From contig NZ_RCWC01000022.1 of the NCBI RefSeq assembly GCF_018448935.1, positions 20,444 to 84,443 of the forward strand: a DNA stretch of 64,000 nucleotides, in the 5' to 3' direction. The notes beneath the pieces are model-generated. The model was not told the DNA's origin and ran no database searches. It was given only the letters and a program-made list of their open reading frames with translations. Shown one piece after another: positions 1 through 9,120 of the stretch. A program made the position numbers and the translations under genes. Each line of letters opens with the position of its first letter. Position 1 is the stretch's first letter. Source of the DNA: Photorhabdus noenieputensis (GTDB lineage: Bacteria; Pseudomonadota; Gammaproteobacteria; Enterobacterales; Enterobacteriaceae).

Positions 1-1438
1 GTCCACATTATTTAACCGTTTAACCCGTACAAGAGATGCGCTGGTAGCGGATTTTCCAGGTCTGACTCGCGACCGCAAATATGGTCGAGCTGAGGTTGAA
101 GGGCAAGAGTTTATCATCATTGATACCGGTGGTATCGATGGTACCGAAGAGGGTGTAGAAACCCATATGGCCGCTCAATCTTTGATGGCGATTGAAGAGG
201 CCGATATTGTTCTGTTCATGGTAGATGCTCGTGCCGGACTGATGCCAGCAGATCACGCGATAGCAAAACATCTACGTAGCCGTGAAAGAGCCACTTTTTT
301 GGTTGCGAATAAAACCGACGGTGTTGATATTGATACCGCTATTGCTGAATTTTATTCCCTCGGATTGGGGGATATTTACTCTATTGCTGCTTCTCATGGT
401 CGTGGCGTCACCCAACTTATTGAACGAGTACTATTGCCTTTCTCTGGTAAAGGTGAAGAAGAAGAGGTTGAGCTGACGGAGGAAGAAGCCAACGCAGCTT
501 ATTGGGCAGAGCAGGAACAGAATGAAATTGAGATGGTAGAAGAGGAGGAGGATTTTGATCCATCAACTCTGCCATTGAAATTAGCCATTGTCGGTAAACC
601 AAATGTGGGTAAGTCTACGTTGACTAACCGTATCTTGGGTGAAGAACGGGTTGTGGTTTATGACATGCCCGGCACTACCCGTGACAGCATTTATATTCCA
701 ATGGAACGCAATGGCCGTGAATATGTCCTTATTGATACCGCAGGGGTACGTAAGCGCGGTAAAGTCACTGAAACGGTTGAAAAATTTTCAGTCATCAAAA
801 CCCTTCAAGCGATTGAAGATGCTAACGTTGTATTGCTGGTGATCGATGCGCGAGAAGGCATTTCCGATCAAGATTTGTCATTATTGGGTTTTATTCTTAA
901 TAGCGGGCGCTCGTTGGTCATTGCGGTCAATAAGTGGGATGGCATGTCGCAAGAAGATAAAGAGCGTGTGAAAGAGATGCTGGATTATCGTCTTGGTTTT
1001 GTTGACTTTGCCAGAGTACATTTTATCTCTGCTTTACATGGTAGTGGGGTGGGGAATCTGTTTGACTCGATTCTTGAGGCTTATGATTGCGCTACCCGCC
1101 GTGTCAATACTTCACTGCTAACCCGTATCATGCATATGGCCGAAGAGGATCATCAGCCGCCGATGATCCGTGGTCGCAGGGTGAAAATGAAATATGCTCA
1201 TGCCGGTGGTTATAATCCACCAATCGTTGTGATCCACGGTAATCAGGTAACCGATTTGCCTGATTCTTATAAGCGTTACCTGATGAACTATTTCCGCCGA
1301 TCCCTAAAGGTGATGGGGACGCCCATTCGGATTCAGTTTAAAGAAGGGGCAAATCCCTATGCTGACAAACGTAATACGTTGACACCAAATCAAATGCGTA
1401 AACGTAAACGTCTGATGGCGCATCTGAAAAAGCGTTAA
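1..1438 (+). CDS. der: GTPase Der (EngA), 5' end cut by window edge
   Basis: Ribosome-biogenesis GTPase with two tandem G domains, needed for maturation of the 50S subunit. The open frame runs from base 2. The first visible residues are the STLFNRL that follow the G1 P-loop lysine, so only about 15 N-terminal residues are missing. The first G domain shows DTGG and NKTD. An acidic linker rich in Glu follows (about 460-560), then a second complete G domain with [14 protein letters not shown] and NKWD. The C-terminal KH-like domain ends in a basic tail (MRKRKRL). Length and order match E. coli Der (about 490 aa). An internal ATG at 167 would give a shorter protein lacking the G1 domain and is not the start. 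A stem-loop follows directly. Identity is very secure. Confidence 0.97.
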   Translation, partial: STLFNRLTRTRDALVADFPGLTRDRKYGRAEVEGQEFIIIDTGGIDGTEEGVETHMAAQSLMAIEEADIVLFMVDARAGLMPADHAIAKHLRSRERATFLVANKTDGVDIDTAIAEFYSLGLGDIYSIAASHGRGVTQLIERVLLPFSGKGEEEEVELTEEEANAAYWAEQEQNEIEMVEEEEDFDPSTLPLKLAIVGKPNVGKSTLTNRILGEERVVVYDMPGTTRDSIYIPMERNGREYVLIDTAGVRKRGKVTETVEKFSVIKTLQAIEDANVVLLVIDAREGISDQDLSLLGFILNSGRSLVIAVNKWDGMSQEDKERVKEMLDYRLGFVDFARVHFISALHGSGVGNLFDSILEAYDCATRRVNTSLLTRIMHMAEEDHQPPMIRGRRVKMKYAHAGGYNPPIVVIHGNQVTDLPDSYKRYLMNYFRRSLKVMGTPIRIQFKEGANPYADKRNTLTPNQMRKRKRLMAHLKKR

Positions 1439-1448
1439 TTCTGATAGA

Positions 1449-1477
1449 AAAAGGGGTGGTGATTAACCACCCTTTTT
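1449..1477. terminator. Bidirectional terminator between der and the inhibitor gene
   Basis: The stem GGGTGGT/ACCACCC (1454-1460 and 1466-1472) has a 5-nt loop, A residues before it and five T after it. It therefore works for der (+) and for the convergent inhibitor gene (-). The stop codon of the minus-strand gene lies inside the stem. Confidence 0.85.
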
Positions 1478-1780
1478 GTCGGCGTCCCATATTTGGTTAA
1501 TGATTTCTGGTGCATCTGACTCAGGAAGGGTGAAGTGATGTTCTTCATTTCCATTGACGATACTGAGCAGATAATAATCTTGATCAGGATATGGTGCTGA
1601 TGGCATAGAATCGGAAAAGTCTTGTTCTATGGCTTGAAGAAATAACTGCTGTTGGTGTGAAGACAATGATTCTAAATTCACTGTTTTATCTTGGTTAAGG
1701 CCAGGTGTAGCGGCAAATCCTCCTTGTAAGGAAATTGTGATTTTACTATCATTTGTGAGTTTAAGAGTTTTATTATTCAT
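1463..1780 (-). CDS. Emfourin-like inhibitor of the neighbouring M4 protease
   Basis: A 105-aa soluble protein with no signal peptide or membrane segment. Features I associate with the emfourin family (protein inhibitors encoded next to protealysin-like M4 proteases) are an N-terminal beta strand, a QGGFA segment (residues 19-23), a Leu-rich helix around NLESLSSHQQ (about 36-45), an Asp-Tyr-Tyr-rich strand (DQDYYL) and a C-terminal helix after the Ser-Asp-Ala-Pro segment. It lies directly downstream of the protease gene on the same strand, as the inhibitor gene does in Serratia and Photorhabdus, where the protein is called photorin. Here 159 bp with a strong hairpin separate the two genes, so the inhibitor may be expressed separately or at a lower level. 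The family assignment rests on pattern plus neighbourhood. I am fairly sure of it but could not align sequences. Confidence 0.72.
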   Translation of the reverse strand: MNNKTLKLTNDSKITISLQGGFAATPGLNQDKTVNLESLSSHQQQLFLQAIEQDFSDSMPSAPYPDQDYYLLSIVNGNEEHHFTLPESDAPEIINQIWDADKKGG

Positions 1781-1903
1781 GATATACCAAATTTTTACGG
1801 TTATTTTTCAGGTCTCTTTAGTATAGCGTGAAATTCGTCATTAACAATTTTAGTATCTTTTATTAGATATATTTTTTACAAGTCAGGTATTACAAATAAT
1901 AAA

Positions 1904-1930
1904 ATATCGCTGGCGTTAAACCAGCGATAT
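1904..1930 (-). terminator. Hairpin between prtS and the inhibitor gene
   Basis: A perfect 10-bp stem (1904-1913 and 1921-1930) sits just after the protease stop. Read on the minus strand it is followed by a T-rich tract, so it looks like a leaky intrinsic terminator inside the protease/inhibitor pair. Confidence 0.7.
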
Positions 1931-1939
1931 ATTTATAGA

Positions 1940-3070
1940 TTACTCTTCAGTTTTATCTTTATTTTTATCTTTATTTTTGTCTTTATCGCCTTTGTCTCCG
2001 CCCTTATCGTCTTTATCTTCCTTCACTTTAACGCCCACTTCTGTCCAGCTATCAATTGTTGCTTTTTCAACATCCTCATCAAATAACTCACGAGCATGTT
2101 TAATTGTTAACTTGGCGAAAGATACGAAATTAGCATCTCGGGCAAGATCTTTATCCAACAATGTGTTGTACCATATTTTTCCTGCTTTCTCCCAGGAATA
2201 TCCACCTAATTTTGTCGCCAGATTATAGAAGGCTTTATTAGGAATACCTGAATTAATATGAACTCCACCATTGTCTCTATAAATCGGCAGATCTTTATAA
2301 TTATCCATATGACCAGGCTGTGGATCTTTACCGAGAGCTTCATCATCATATGCGCTGCCGGGGTTTTTCATTGAACGAATCCCTACACCTTTAATATCTT
2401 TGCCCAGTAATCCACTACCTATAATCCAATCTGCTTCGTCAGCTTTTTGTTTTAGATAATGTTGTTTTACTAATGAGCCAAAAACATCTGCTATTGATTC
2501 ATTCAACGCGCCAGACTGGAAGAAATAGACCAGATCCGCTGTTTTCTCAATAACGCCATGAGATAATTCATGGCCTATCACATCAATAGATGTCGTGAAA
2601 TCATTGAAGGTTTTGCCATCTCCGTCGCCAAATACCATTTGTCCGTTGCCCCAGAATGCATTCATATATTCTTCGCCATAATGCACAGTGGCAATCAATT
2701 TCATTCCTTTATCATCTAATGAGTTGCGATTGAAAACTTCTTTATAGAAATTGTAAGTTGCTTCTAAATATCTATATGCGTTATCAACTGATTTATCTCC
2801 GTTATCTGGATCTCCTTCATCTCGTACTAATTTTCCTGGCAACTTGCGTTTATTTTCTGCATCGTGAATAGAACGATGTATAGTTGTATTGGTAACTTTA
2901 TCGTCATCGCCGGAATCATCGGAAGATTCTCTAATAACATTGTCCAACATTAAACTCTGAGTATGATTTAATGTCATTAATACTTTCTTCTTTTCATTGT
3001 CATTATTATAAATATTTTGAAGAATGTACGGCGGTATTACGCCTCTGTAGTTATTGTTTTGTATTTGCAT
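1940..3070 (-). CDS. prtS: Protealysin-like M4 zinc metalloprotease PrtS
   Basis: A 376-aa thermolysin-family (M4) zinc protease. HELSH at 167-171 carries the catalytic Glu and two zinc His ligands. The third ligand is Glu191 in GALNESIAD, and the transition-state His lies in the GGVHINSG segment. There is no signal peptide. Instead it has a short propeptide of roughly 50 residues with the PPYIL motif (13-17) typical of protealysin precursors, which are exported by an unknown route and self-process. Photorhabdus PrtS is a secreted protease that triggers melanization in insects. The C-terminus is unusual: after the catalytic domain there is a tail of about 25 residues made almost only of Lys, Asp and Gly, in repeating KDK/NKD units. 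An upstream ATG with a GGAG-like site fits the start. The gene stands alone with the inhibitor gene downstream. Confidence 0.93.
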   Translation of the reverse strand: MQIQNNNYRGVIPPYILQNIYNNDNEKKKVLMTLNHTQSLMLDNVIRESSDDSGDDDKVTNTTIHRSIHDAENKRKLPGKLVRDEGDPDNGDKSVDNAYRYLEATYNFYKEVFNRNSLDDKGMKLIATVHYGEEYMNAFWGNGQMVFGDGDGKTFNDFTTSIDVIGHELSHGVIEKTADLVYFFQSGALNESIADVFGSLVKQHYLKQKADEADWIIGSGLLGKDIKGVGIRSMKNPGSAYDDEALGKDPQPGHMDNYKDLPIYRDNGGVHINSGIPNKAFYNLATKLGGYSWEKAGKIWYNTLLDKDLARDANFVSFAKLTIKHARELFDEDVEKATIDSWTEVGVKVKEDKDDKGGDKGDKDKNKDKNKDKTEE

Positions 3071-3261
3071 AAAATATCTCCTGGAATAAATTTTTAGTTA
3101 TTAATTAGAGGTACTCTTTAGGTACGGATTCATATTAAACATGTTTCCAGCAGATAGTCATCAGGTCCAGCCTGCTTCTTTTGTGTTAAGGGGTTGTTAA
3201 TAAATTGTTAAGTTTTTTTATGTGAGGGATTCTTGCATCGGTTGTAATAAAAATATAAATA

Positions 3262-3292
3262 GTTAGGAATAGTTTTTTATAATATTCCTAAC
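3262..3292 (-). terminator. Hairpin after hemF
   Basis: A perfect 10-bp inverted repeat (3262-3271 and 3283-3292) lies just beyond the hemF stop on the minus strand and is followed by an A/T-rich tract. It is probably the hemF transcript end. Confidence 0.55.
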
Positions 3293-3303
3293 GTGATAAA
3301 AAA

Positions 3304-4212
3304 TCATATCCAGCTTTTTGCTGGTAGAAAGTCGATATATAAAGCGGCTTCCGCAGATCCTGGTTCAGGGTGATAATCATATTCCCAACGTACTAATGGT
3401 GGCATGGACATTAAGATAGATTCTGTTCGTCCTCCGCTTTGTAATCCAAATAAGGTTCCTCTGTCCCAAACGAGGTTAAATTCTACATAGCGACTACGGC
3501 GATATAATTGAAATTGTCGTTCACGTTCACTCCACGATATGTCTTTCCTTTTTTCTACAATCGGTAAATAGGCAGAAAGAAAACCTTTACCTACATCTTG
3601 AGTGAAATTGAAACAATATTCAAAGTCAGGTGTATTTAAGTCATCGTAAAATAAGCCACCAATTCCACGGGCTTCGTCACGATGTTTAATATAAAAATAA
3701 TTGTCACACCATTTTTTATATTTTGGATAAACATCTTCTCCATAGGGTTGACATATATTTCTGGCGGTGGTGTGCCAGTGAATAGCATCTTCCTTAAAAC
3801 CATAATAAGGTGTTAAATCAAAACCCCCGCCGAACCACCATACTGGCGCTTCACCTTCTTTTTCTGCAATAAAGAACCGAACATTAGCATGACTGGTTGG
3901 TATATAGGGATTCAAAGGATGGATAACCAGAGAGACACCTATTGCTTGATAATACCGACCGGCCAGTTCAGGACGGAGAGCGGTTGCTGATGAGGGAAGT
4001 ATATCTCCTGATACATGAGAAAAATTAACGCCTGCTTGTTCGAATATCGCGCCTTCTTTCATAATTCGACTACGGCCTCCGCCGCCTTTTTCTCGTTGCC
4101 AGCATTGCTCAGTAAATTTTGCTTTGCCATCTATTTGTTCCAGTTGTCGGCAAATGTCATTCTGTAATGAAAGGAAAAAAGATTTAATTTGATTAATGTT
4201 TGGTGTGTTCAT
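3304..4212 (-). CDS. hemF: Oxygen-dependent coproporphyrinogen III oxidase
   Basis: A 302-aa cytoplasmic enzyme that oxidatively decarboxylates coproporphyrinogen III to protoporphyrinogen IX in heme synthesis, using O2. Family hallmarks are the glycine-rich EKGGGGRSR segment near residue 40, [15 protein letters not shown] near 100 and [13 protein letters not shown] near 125. [16 protein letters not shown] and the conserved C-terminal [12 protein letters not shown] are also present. Length equals the E. coli protein (299 aa). The ypeA gene lies divergently upstream, the same neighbourhood as in E. coli. A poorly conserved 150-bp spacer separates the two divergent starts and must hold both promoters. 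Confidence 0.97.
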   Translation of the reverse strand: MNTPNINQIKSFFLSLQNDICRQLEQIDGKAKFTEQCWQREKGGGGRSRIMKEGAIFEQAGVNFSHVSGDILPSSATALRPELAGRYYQAIGVSLVIHPLNPYIPTSHANVRFFIAEKEGEAPVWWFGGGFDLTPYYGFKEDAIHWHTTARNICQPYGEDVYPKYKKWCDNYFYIKHRDEARGIGGLFYDDLNTPDFEYCFNFTQDVGKGFLSAYLPIVEKRKDISWSERERQFQLYRRSRYVEFNLVWDRGTLFGLQSGGRTESILMSMPPLVRWEYDYHPEPGSAEAALYIDFLPAKSWI

Positions 4213-4363
4213 GATTCTTTCCCTATTATGGTATGGTAAGCCTTATATTATAGCTGTTAGTGGAAGAGAATAGTGGAAGAGAACGCATTTTCGTATTGAT
4301 TCCAGTGTTAAAGCAGAGATAATGAGAAAATAGTTATTTTCAATAAAAACAGGTTGGTTAGGG

Positions 4364-4795
4364 ATGGAAATTCGGGTATTTCGACAAGATGATTTTGAAG
4401 AAGTGATCACCTTATGGGAACGCTGCGATTTACTTAATCCTGGTGTTGATCCTGAAGTGGATATTGAGCGTAAATTGACTCATGATCCTGACCTGTTTTT
4501 AGTCGCGGAAGTGGCTGGTGAAGTGGTTGGGACGATTATGGGGGGTTATGATGGTCATCGTGGTTCTGCTTATTATTTGGGAGTTCATCCTGAATTTCGC
4601 GGTAGGGGAATTGCGAATGCATTAATTGCCCGATTGGAAAAGAAATTGATTGCCCGTGGTTGTCCAAAAATAGTTCTTATTGTTCCTGAAGATAATGATG
4701 CCACTATCTATATGTGTGAAAAACTGGAATATGAAGATCGTTATCAAGAGAGCGTTATTTTCAGTAAGCGTTTGATTGGTGATCAGGAATATTGA
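4364..4795 (+). CDS. ypeA: GNAT-family acetyltransferase YpeA
   Basis: A 143-aa single-domain acyltransferase of the GCN5-related fold, predicted to move an acetyl group from acetyl-CoA to an amino group; the natural substrate is not known. The acetyl-CoA pyrophosphate loop is visible as RGRGIANAL (about residues 84-92), preceded by the beta-4 strand YYLGVHPEF. The N-terminus [21 protein letters not shown] is close to E. coli YpeA (141 aa). It is transcribed away from hemF. An ERIC element starts only 4 bp after the stop, so the 3' end of its mRNA carries the ERIC stem-loop. Confidence 0.92.
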   Translation: MEIRVFRQDDFEEVITLWERCDLLNPGVDPEVDIERKLTHDPDLFLVAEVAGEVVGTIMGGYDGHRGSAYYLGVHPEFRGRGIANALIARLEKKLIARGCPKIVLIVPEDNDATIYMCEKLEYEDRYQESVIFSKRLIGDQEY

Positions 4796-4798
4796 GTT

Positions 4799-4925
4799 TA
4801 TACCTTATGGGTTTCAAGATGGATCGCGACGGCAAGGGAGTGAATCCCCGGGAGCATAGCAAACTATGTGACTGGGGTGAGCGAGTGAAGCCAACGAAGA
4901 GGCAATTTGAAAGATGACGGGTATA
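4799..4925 (+). repeat. ERIC element 1 (127 bp)
   Basis: Begins TATACC and ends GGGTATA. It contains the central GAATCCCCGGGAGCAT / GTGACTGGGGTGAGCG imperfect palindrome that defines enterobacterial repetitive intergenic consensus elements. Full length, between ypeA and the ygiW-like gene. Confidence 0.93.
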
Positions 4926-4965
4926 GATATGGCTGAGTGAAAGAATCCCACTCAGCCACAAGCCA

Positions 4966-5385
4966 TTAGTTCAATTTGGTGACTTTTTTCACGTCAACAG
5001 TCATACCATTCCACTCTTTATCGACTTCACCTTCAAGACGAACTCTATCTTGAGGCGTTATCGTTTGACCATTCCAGTATTTATGATCAACTTCTACTTC
5101 AACAATTCCTGCATTATCGCGGAATATGAAGTGATCACTGTGGATACGGGATTCAATATGCCCTTCCAGCACGACCCAACTGTCATCTCTCATATTTTTA
5201 ACTTGCTGAGTGGTGGAAACTCTCGCATTTTGATCGACAAAACCACCTTGTGGTGCTGCTTGGACGGGAGGCTGTGTTGAATCGGGACCAGAAAAACCAC
5301 CAAATTGCGTTTGTGAGGTTTGAGCTATTGACGGCATACTAAACAAAGTAATCAAGGCGGTGGTTATGAATATTTTTTTCATCAT
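4966..5385 (-). CDS. ygiW: Periplasmic OB-fold (BOF) stress protein, YgiW-like
   Basis: A 139-aa precursor in the YgiW/VisP/YdeI family: small periplasmic proteins with a bacterial OB fold (BOF) linked to tolerance of oxidative, envelope and antimicrobial-peptide stress. The start at 5385 is chosen because AAGGT lies 5-6 bases upstream and the protein then opens with a classical signal peptide (MMKKIFITT..., cleavage after SIAQ). A longer reading from 5451 would bury the signal. The mature part has a Gln/Pro/Gly-rich linker followed by the BOF domain: VKNMRDDSWVVLEGHIE, FRDNAGIVEVEVDHKYW and DRVRLEGEVDKEW. It stands alone. The symbol follows the best family match; paralogues exist in enterobacteria. 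Confidence 0.82.
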   Translation of the reverse strand: MMKKIFITTALITLFSMPSIAQTSQTQFGGFSGPDSTQPPVQAAPQGGFVDQNARVSTTQQVKNMRDDSWVVLEGHIESRIHSDHFIFRDNAGIVEVEVDHKYWNGQTITPQDRVRLEGEVDKEWNGMTVDVKKVTKLN

Positions 5386-5555
5386 ATTGACCTTACTAAT
5401 AGTGATGATTTTTAGGGGAGCTAATGATACCGCTAAGTTGTATTTTATCAATAAAATATTAATCTAAAGTAATTAATTTAAATATTCTCAGAAACTAAAA
5501 ATCAGATGTGATGTCTCAGTGCCTATCTCTGTATTGAGTCATAAGGGAACCAGTT

Positions 5556-6164
5556 ATGCAGAAGTATATTTTAACTAACATGTTGTCAGGATTGCGTTTT
5601 GTCACAATAAGTGGTGCATTGTTACTGGCCGGTTGTACGGGTTCATCGGGTTTTTCATGGTCGAATTTGTCTCCTCTTAGCTGGTTTGGTAGCCCCTTAA
5701 AAATCTCAGATCAGGGTGTGGGAGAAATAAATGATCTGACAGCAATGAATAAAGAGGCAGTAGAGAAGGGATTGGATGGAAAATACCACTTACGCAGTGG
5801 TATGGAAACAAAAAATGGTCAATTAGTGACACTCTTTCAAGCAATGGATGGTGATCAATTGAAGATAGCGCTATTTGGTCAGGCCGATGGAAAAGTCAGT
5901 CGTATTGAAGTGCTGGATGAAGATATTGAAACTGTCTGGGGAACAAAGGTTGGTATGCCATTTTCGGCACTTTATAGCAGGGCATTTGGTGCTTGCCAAA
6001 ATACGGTGAGTGAATCAGAGAAGAGCGCTATCGTCTGCGTATCCCCTCAGAGCAAACATGTTAGTTATCTGTTTACAGGTAATTGGAATGGCCCTGAAGG
6101 TTTAATTCCTTCTGATGATGTGCTGAAAAACTGGAAAGTGGAACGTATCATTTGGAAGCGATGA
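5556..6164 (+). CDS. yfeY: RpoE-regulated-type lipoprotein YfeY
   Basis: A 202-aa predicted lipoprotein. A signal segment ends in the lipobox LLAGC (about residues 23-27), so Cys27 should be lipidated and the protein anchored in the envelope. The remainder resembles E. coli YfeY, a sigma-E-dependent lipoprotein of unknown function, including the CQNTV...CVSPQSKH pair of cysteines late in the protein. Its position between hemF/ypeA and cysP also matches the E. coli yfeY neighbourhood. The extra N-terminal residues before MLSGLRF suggest the true start could be the ATG at 5580, giving a shorter signal peptide. No function beyond envelope location can be read from the sequence. Confidence 0.82.
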   Translation: MQKYILTNMLSGLRFVTISGALLLAGCTGSSGFSWSNLSPLSWFGSPLKISDQGVGEINDLTAMNKEAVEKGLDGKYHLRSGMETKNGQLVTLFQAMDGDQLKIALFGQADGKVSRIEVLDEDIETVWGTKVGMPFSALYSRAFGACQNTVSESEKSAIVCVSPQSKHVSYLFTGNWNGPEGLIPSDDVLKNWKVERIIWKR

Positions 6165-6405
6165 GAATTTCTGATTAAAATATAAACTGAGTCAGTTTGG
6201 TGAATTTGATGTTCCTCTTGCGGAGCCGTAACAGGCCCGCACTTTTCATTTAAAAACCTTATTCTTCCTGTCAGCTTATTGCGTTTCATACTTTCTAATT
6301 GCAATTTGGTATATTAAACGGTGATAGTTATCTACCCTGTTATAAATAAACTGGATACATTAGTCACTGGCGCGTTATTTGATGAAATAACGGATAAGGT
6401 GAGAA

Positions 6406-7428
6406 ATGAAAAAGTATTCAGTAAAAAATACAATACTAAATGGACTGGTAGCAGTAACTTTATTAGGCAGCAGTCATGCCTTTGCTGTAGAGCTGTTAAA
6501 CAGCTCTTATGATGTTGCGCGTGAGTTATTTTCTGCACTGAATCCTGAATTTGAAAAACAGTGGAATGAGCAGTATCCACAAGATAAATTGATAATCAAA
6601 CAATCCCACGCCGGCTCCTCCAAACAAGCATTGGCAATTCTTCAGGGATTGCGGGCTGATGTGGTGACTTACAATCAGGTAACGGATGTGCAAATTTTGC
6701 ATGATCGCGGCAAGCTGATCTCGGCTGATTGGCAGAACCGCCTGCCAAATAGCAGTTCACCTTACTATTCCACGATGGCGTTTCTTGTGCGTAAAGGCAA
6801 CCCCAAAAATATTCGTCATTGGGATGACTTGGTGCGTCAGGATGTCAAATTAGTCTTCCCAAACCCTAAAACCTCCGGTAATGGCCGATATACTTATTTG
6901 GCTGCCTGGGGAGCTATTCAGCAGGAAAATAGTGGAGATCAAGGAAAAACTCGTGAGTGGATGAAGCGTTTCCTGAAAAATGTCGCCGTGTTTGATACTG
7001 GCGGTCGCGGGGCGACAACTTCATTTATTGAACGTGGTTTGGGTGATGTACTGATCAGTTTCGAATCTGAAGTGAACAACATTCGCAAGCAGTATGGTGA
7101 TGATAAATATGAAGTGATCGTTCCACCGGTAGGTATTCTGGCAGAATTCCCTGTGGCTTGGGTTGATAAGCATATTGCGAAAAACGGTACAGAGAAAGCG
7201 GCCAAAGCTTATCTAAATTATCTTTATAGCCCACAGGCACAGCAAATTATTACCAGCTTTAATTATCGTGTCAGTGATAAAGACGTGATGGCTCAGCAGA
7301 GAGCCCGTTTTCCAGCGACCAAGCTGTTTCGATTGGAAGATCAATTTGGTGGTTGGCCGCAAGTGATGAAAACCCACTTCAATACTGGCGGCATATTGGA
7401 TCAATTGCTGGCCGAGGGGCATAAGTAA
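6406..7428 (+). CDS. cysP: Thiosulfate/sulfate-binding periplasmic protein
   Basis: A 340-aa substrate-binding component of the sulfate/thiosulfate ABC importer. A signal peptide ([14 protein letters not shown]..., cleavage after SHAFA) is followed by the mature family motifs. [15 protein letters not shown] opens the protein; [10 protein letters not shown] and [18 protein letters not shown] are ligand-binding loops; GGRGATTSF and [19 protein letters not shown] follow. It is the first gene of cysPTWA and overlaps cysT by one base (TAATG). In relatives the operon is switched on by CysB with N-acetylserine; I could not define a CysB site in the 240-bp upstream region. Confidence 0.96.
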   Translation: MKKYSVKNTILNGLVAVTLLGSSHAFAVELLNSSYDVARELFSALNPEFEKQWNEQYPQDKLIIKQSHAGSSKQALAILQGLRADVVTYNQVTDVQILHDRGKLISADWQNRLPNSSSPYYSTMAFLVRKGNPKNIRHWDDLVRQDVKLVFPNPKTSGNGRYTYLAAWGAIQQENSGDQGKTREWMKRFLKNVAVFDTGGRGATTSFIERGLGDVLISFESEVNNIRKQYGDDKYEVIVPPVGILAEFPVAWVDKHIAKNGTEKAAKAYLNYLYSPQAQQIITSFNYRVSDKDVMAQQRARFPATKLFRLEDQFGGWPQVMKTHFNTGGILDQLLAEGHK

Positions 7429-8261
7429 TGTTTTCGAGATCCAGTAAGCGAGTATTGCCTGGTTTCGGGTTAAGCTTAGGCAGTAGCCTGTTCTATACCT
7501 GCTTGATCTTATTGTTGCCTCTGAGTGCATTAGTTGTGCAGCTTTCCAGTATGACTTGGGAACAGTATTGGCAAGTGATTGCTAATCCCCAAGTTGTGGC
7601 GGCTTACAAAGTGACATTATTGGCAGCCGCGGTTGCCAGCTTGTTTAACGCGGTGTTTGGTATGCTGATGGCATGGGTTTTAACCCGCTATCGTTTCCCT
7701 GGCCGTAGTTTATTAGATGGTTTGATGGATCTCCCTTTTGCGTTACCTACGGCGGTAGCGGGATTGACATTGGCGACGCTATTCTCCGTTAGTGGTTGGT
7801 ATGGCTCTTTGCTTGGGCACTTCGATGTAAAAGTAGTGAATACTTGGTTGGGTATTGCGGTGGCGATGGCGTTTACAAGCCTGCCATTTGTAGTGCGAAC
7901 TATTCAGCCGGTACTTGAAGAGCTAGGGCCAGAATATGAAGAAGCAGCTCAAACATTAGGAGCTAATCGTTGGCAAGCTTTCAGGCGGGTTGTATTGCCA
8001 GAATTGTCTCCTGCTTTAATTGCGGGTACAGCACTCTCTTTTACCCGCAGTTTGGGGGAGTTTGGTGCCGTGATCTTTATTGCTGGCAATATTGCATGGC
8101 AAACAGAAGTGGTATCGCTGATGATTTTCATCCGCTTACAGGAGTTTGATTACCCCGCGGCCAGTGCTATCGCATCAGTTATATTGGCAATATCCCTGAT
8201 CTTACTATTTAGCATTAATATTCTGCAAAGCCGCTTTGGTAAACGGATTGGAGGGCATTAA
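7428..8261 (+). CDS. cysT: Sulfate/thiosulfate ABC permease CysT (CysU)
   Basis: A 277-aa inner-membrane permease with about six transmembrane helices. It shows the ABC-transporter EAA loop (YEEAAQTLGANRWQAFRRVVLPELSPAL) that docks on CysA. It pairs with CysW to form the channel for sulfate and thiosulfate. The start codon overlaps the cysP stop by one base and its stop overlaps the cysW start by one base, so all three are translationally coupled. Length equals E. coli CysT (277 aa). Its membrane partner downstream has the same fold, as expected for a heterodimeric permease. Confidence 0.96.
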   Translation: MFSRSSKRVLPGFGLSLGSSLFYTCLILLLPLSALVVQLSSMTWEQYWQVIANPQVVAAYKVTLLAAAVASLFNAVFGMLMAWVLTRYRFPGRSLLDGLMDLPFALPTAVAGLTLATLFSVSGWYGSLLGHFDVKVVNTWLGIAVAMAFTSLPFVVRTIQPVLEELGPEYEEAAQTLGANRWQAFRRVVLPELSPALIAGTALSFTRSLGEFGAVIFIAGNIAWQTEVVSLMIFIRLQEFDYPAASAIASVILAISLILLFSINILQSRFGKRIGGH

Positions 8262-9106
8262 TGGTTGAATTATCTGAATCTCATGTAGAGCAACGACTAC
8301 CTATAAATTGGGGTAAATGGACGTTGATCATAACAGGCGTATTGTTTTCAATCTTACTGTTAGTGATCCCCATTGTCTGGATATTTATGACCGCCTTTTC
8401 TAAAGGAGTTGAGGTAGTCACTGAGAATCTTTTAGATCCTGACATGTTGCATGCCATCTGGTTAACGATACTGATCGCATTAATTACCGTTCCGGTAAAC
8501 CTAATTTTTGGCGTCATGATCGCTTGGTTGGTGACGCGTTTTCAGTTTCCGGGGCGACAATGTTTATTGACATTGATCGATATTCCGTTCGCTGTTTCGC
8601 CGGTCGTAGCTGGGCTGCTCTACTTATTGTTTTATGGTTCGAATGGTTGGGCAGGAAGTTTGCTGGAGCCCTATGATATCCAATTGATGTTTTCCTGGCC
8701 GGGGATGGCCTTGGTGACGATATTTGTGACTTGTCCGTTTGTTGTTCGAGAGCTGGTGCCGATGATGCTTAGTCAGGGGAGCCAGGAGGATGAAGCTGCC
8801 ATTTTATTGGGAGCGTCTGGTTGGAAAATGTTTTGGCGGGTGACATTGCCTAATATCCGTTGGGCGTTGTTATACGGTGTGGTTTTAACCAATGCCCGGG
8901 CGATTGGTGAATTTGGTGCTGTTTCAGTGGTATCCGGCGCTATTCGTGGTGAAACTTACACTTTGCCGTTGCAGGTTGAGCTACTGCATCAAGATTACAA
9001 CACCGTAGGGGCATTTACTGCGGCGGCATTGTTGGCATTGATGGCAATTATCACTTTGATTGTTAAAAGTGCTTTGCAGTGGCGGTTAAGCCGCCAACAT
9101 GGTTAA
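8261..9106 (+). CDS. cysW: Sulfate/thiosulfate ABC permease CysW
   Basis: A 281-aa second permease of the CysPTWA importer, with about six membrane helices after a short charged N-terminus. The EAA-type loop reads QEDEAAILLGASGWKMFWRVTLPNIRWAL. The family segment NARAIGEFGAVSVVSGAIRG is intact. It begins at the ATG that overlaps the cysT stop and ends 14 bases before cysA, with the GGAG Shine-Dalgarno for cysA in that gap. Slightly shorter than E. coli CysW (291 aa) at the N-terminus, which is normal variation. Confidence 0.96.
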   Translation: MVELSESHVEQRLPINWGKWTLIITGVLFSILLLVIPIVWIFMTAFSKGVEVVTENLLDPDMLHAIWLTILIALITVPVNLIFGVMIAWLVTRFQFPGRQCLLTLIDIPFAVSPVVAGLLYLLFYGSNGWAGSLLEPYDIQLMFSWPGMALVTIFVTCPFVVRELVPMMLSQGSQEDEAAILLGASGWKMFWRVTLPNIRWALLYGVVLTNARAIGEFGAVSVVSGAIRGETYTLPLQVELLHQDYNTVGAFTAAALLALMAIITLIVKSALQWRLSRQHG

Positions 9107-9120
9107 GGTAGGAGCAGAAT

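Noticed and set aside
4761..4961. Minus-strand 66-aa frame, similar to another at 11137-11472
   Set aside because: The shared peptide (RHLSNCLFVG...) is simply the translated ERIC element at two places.
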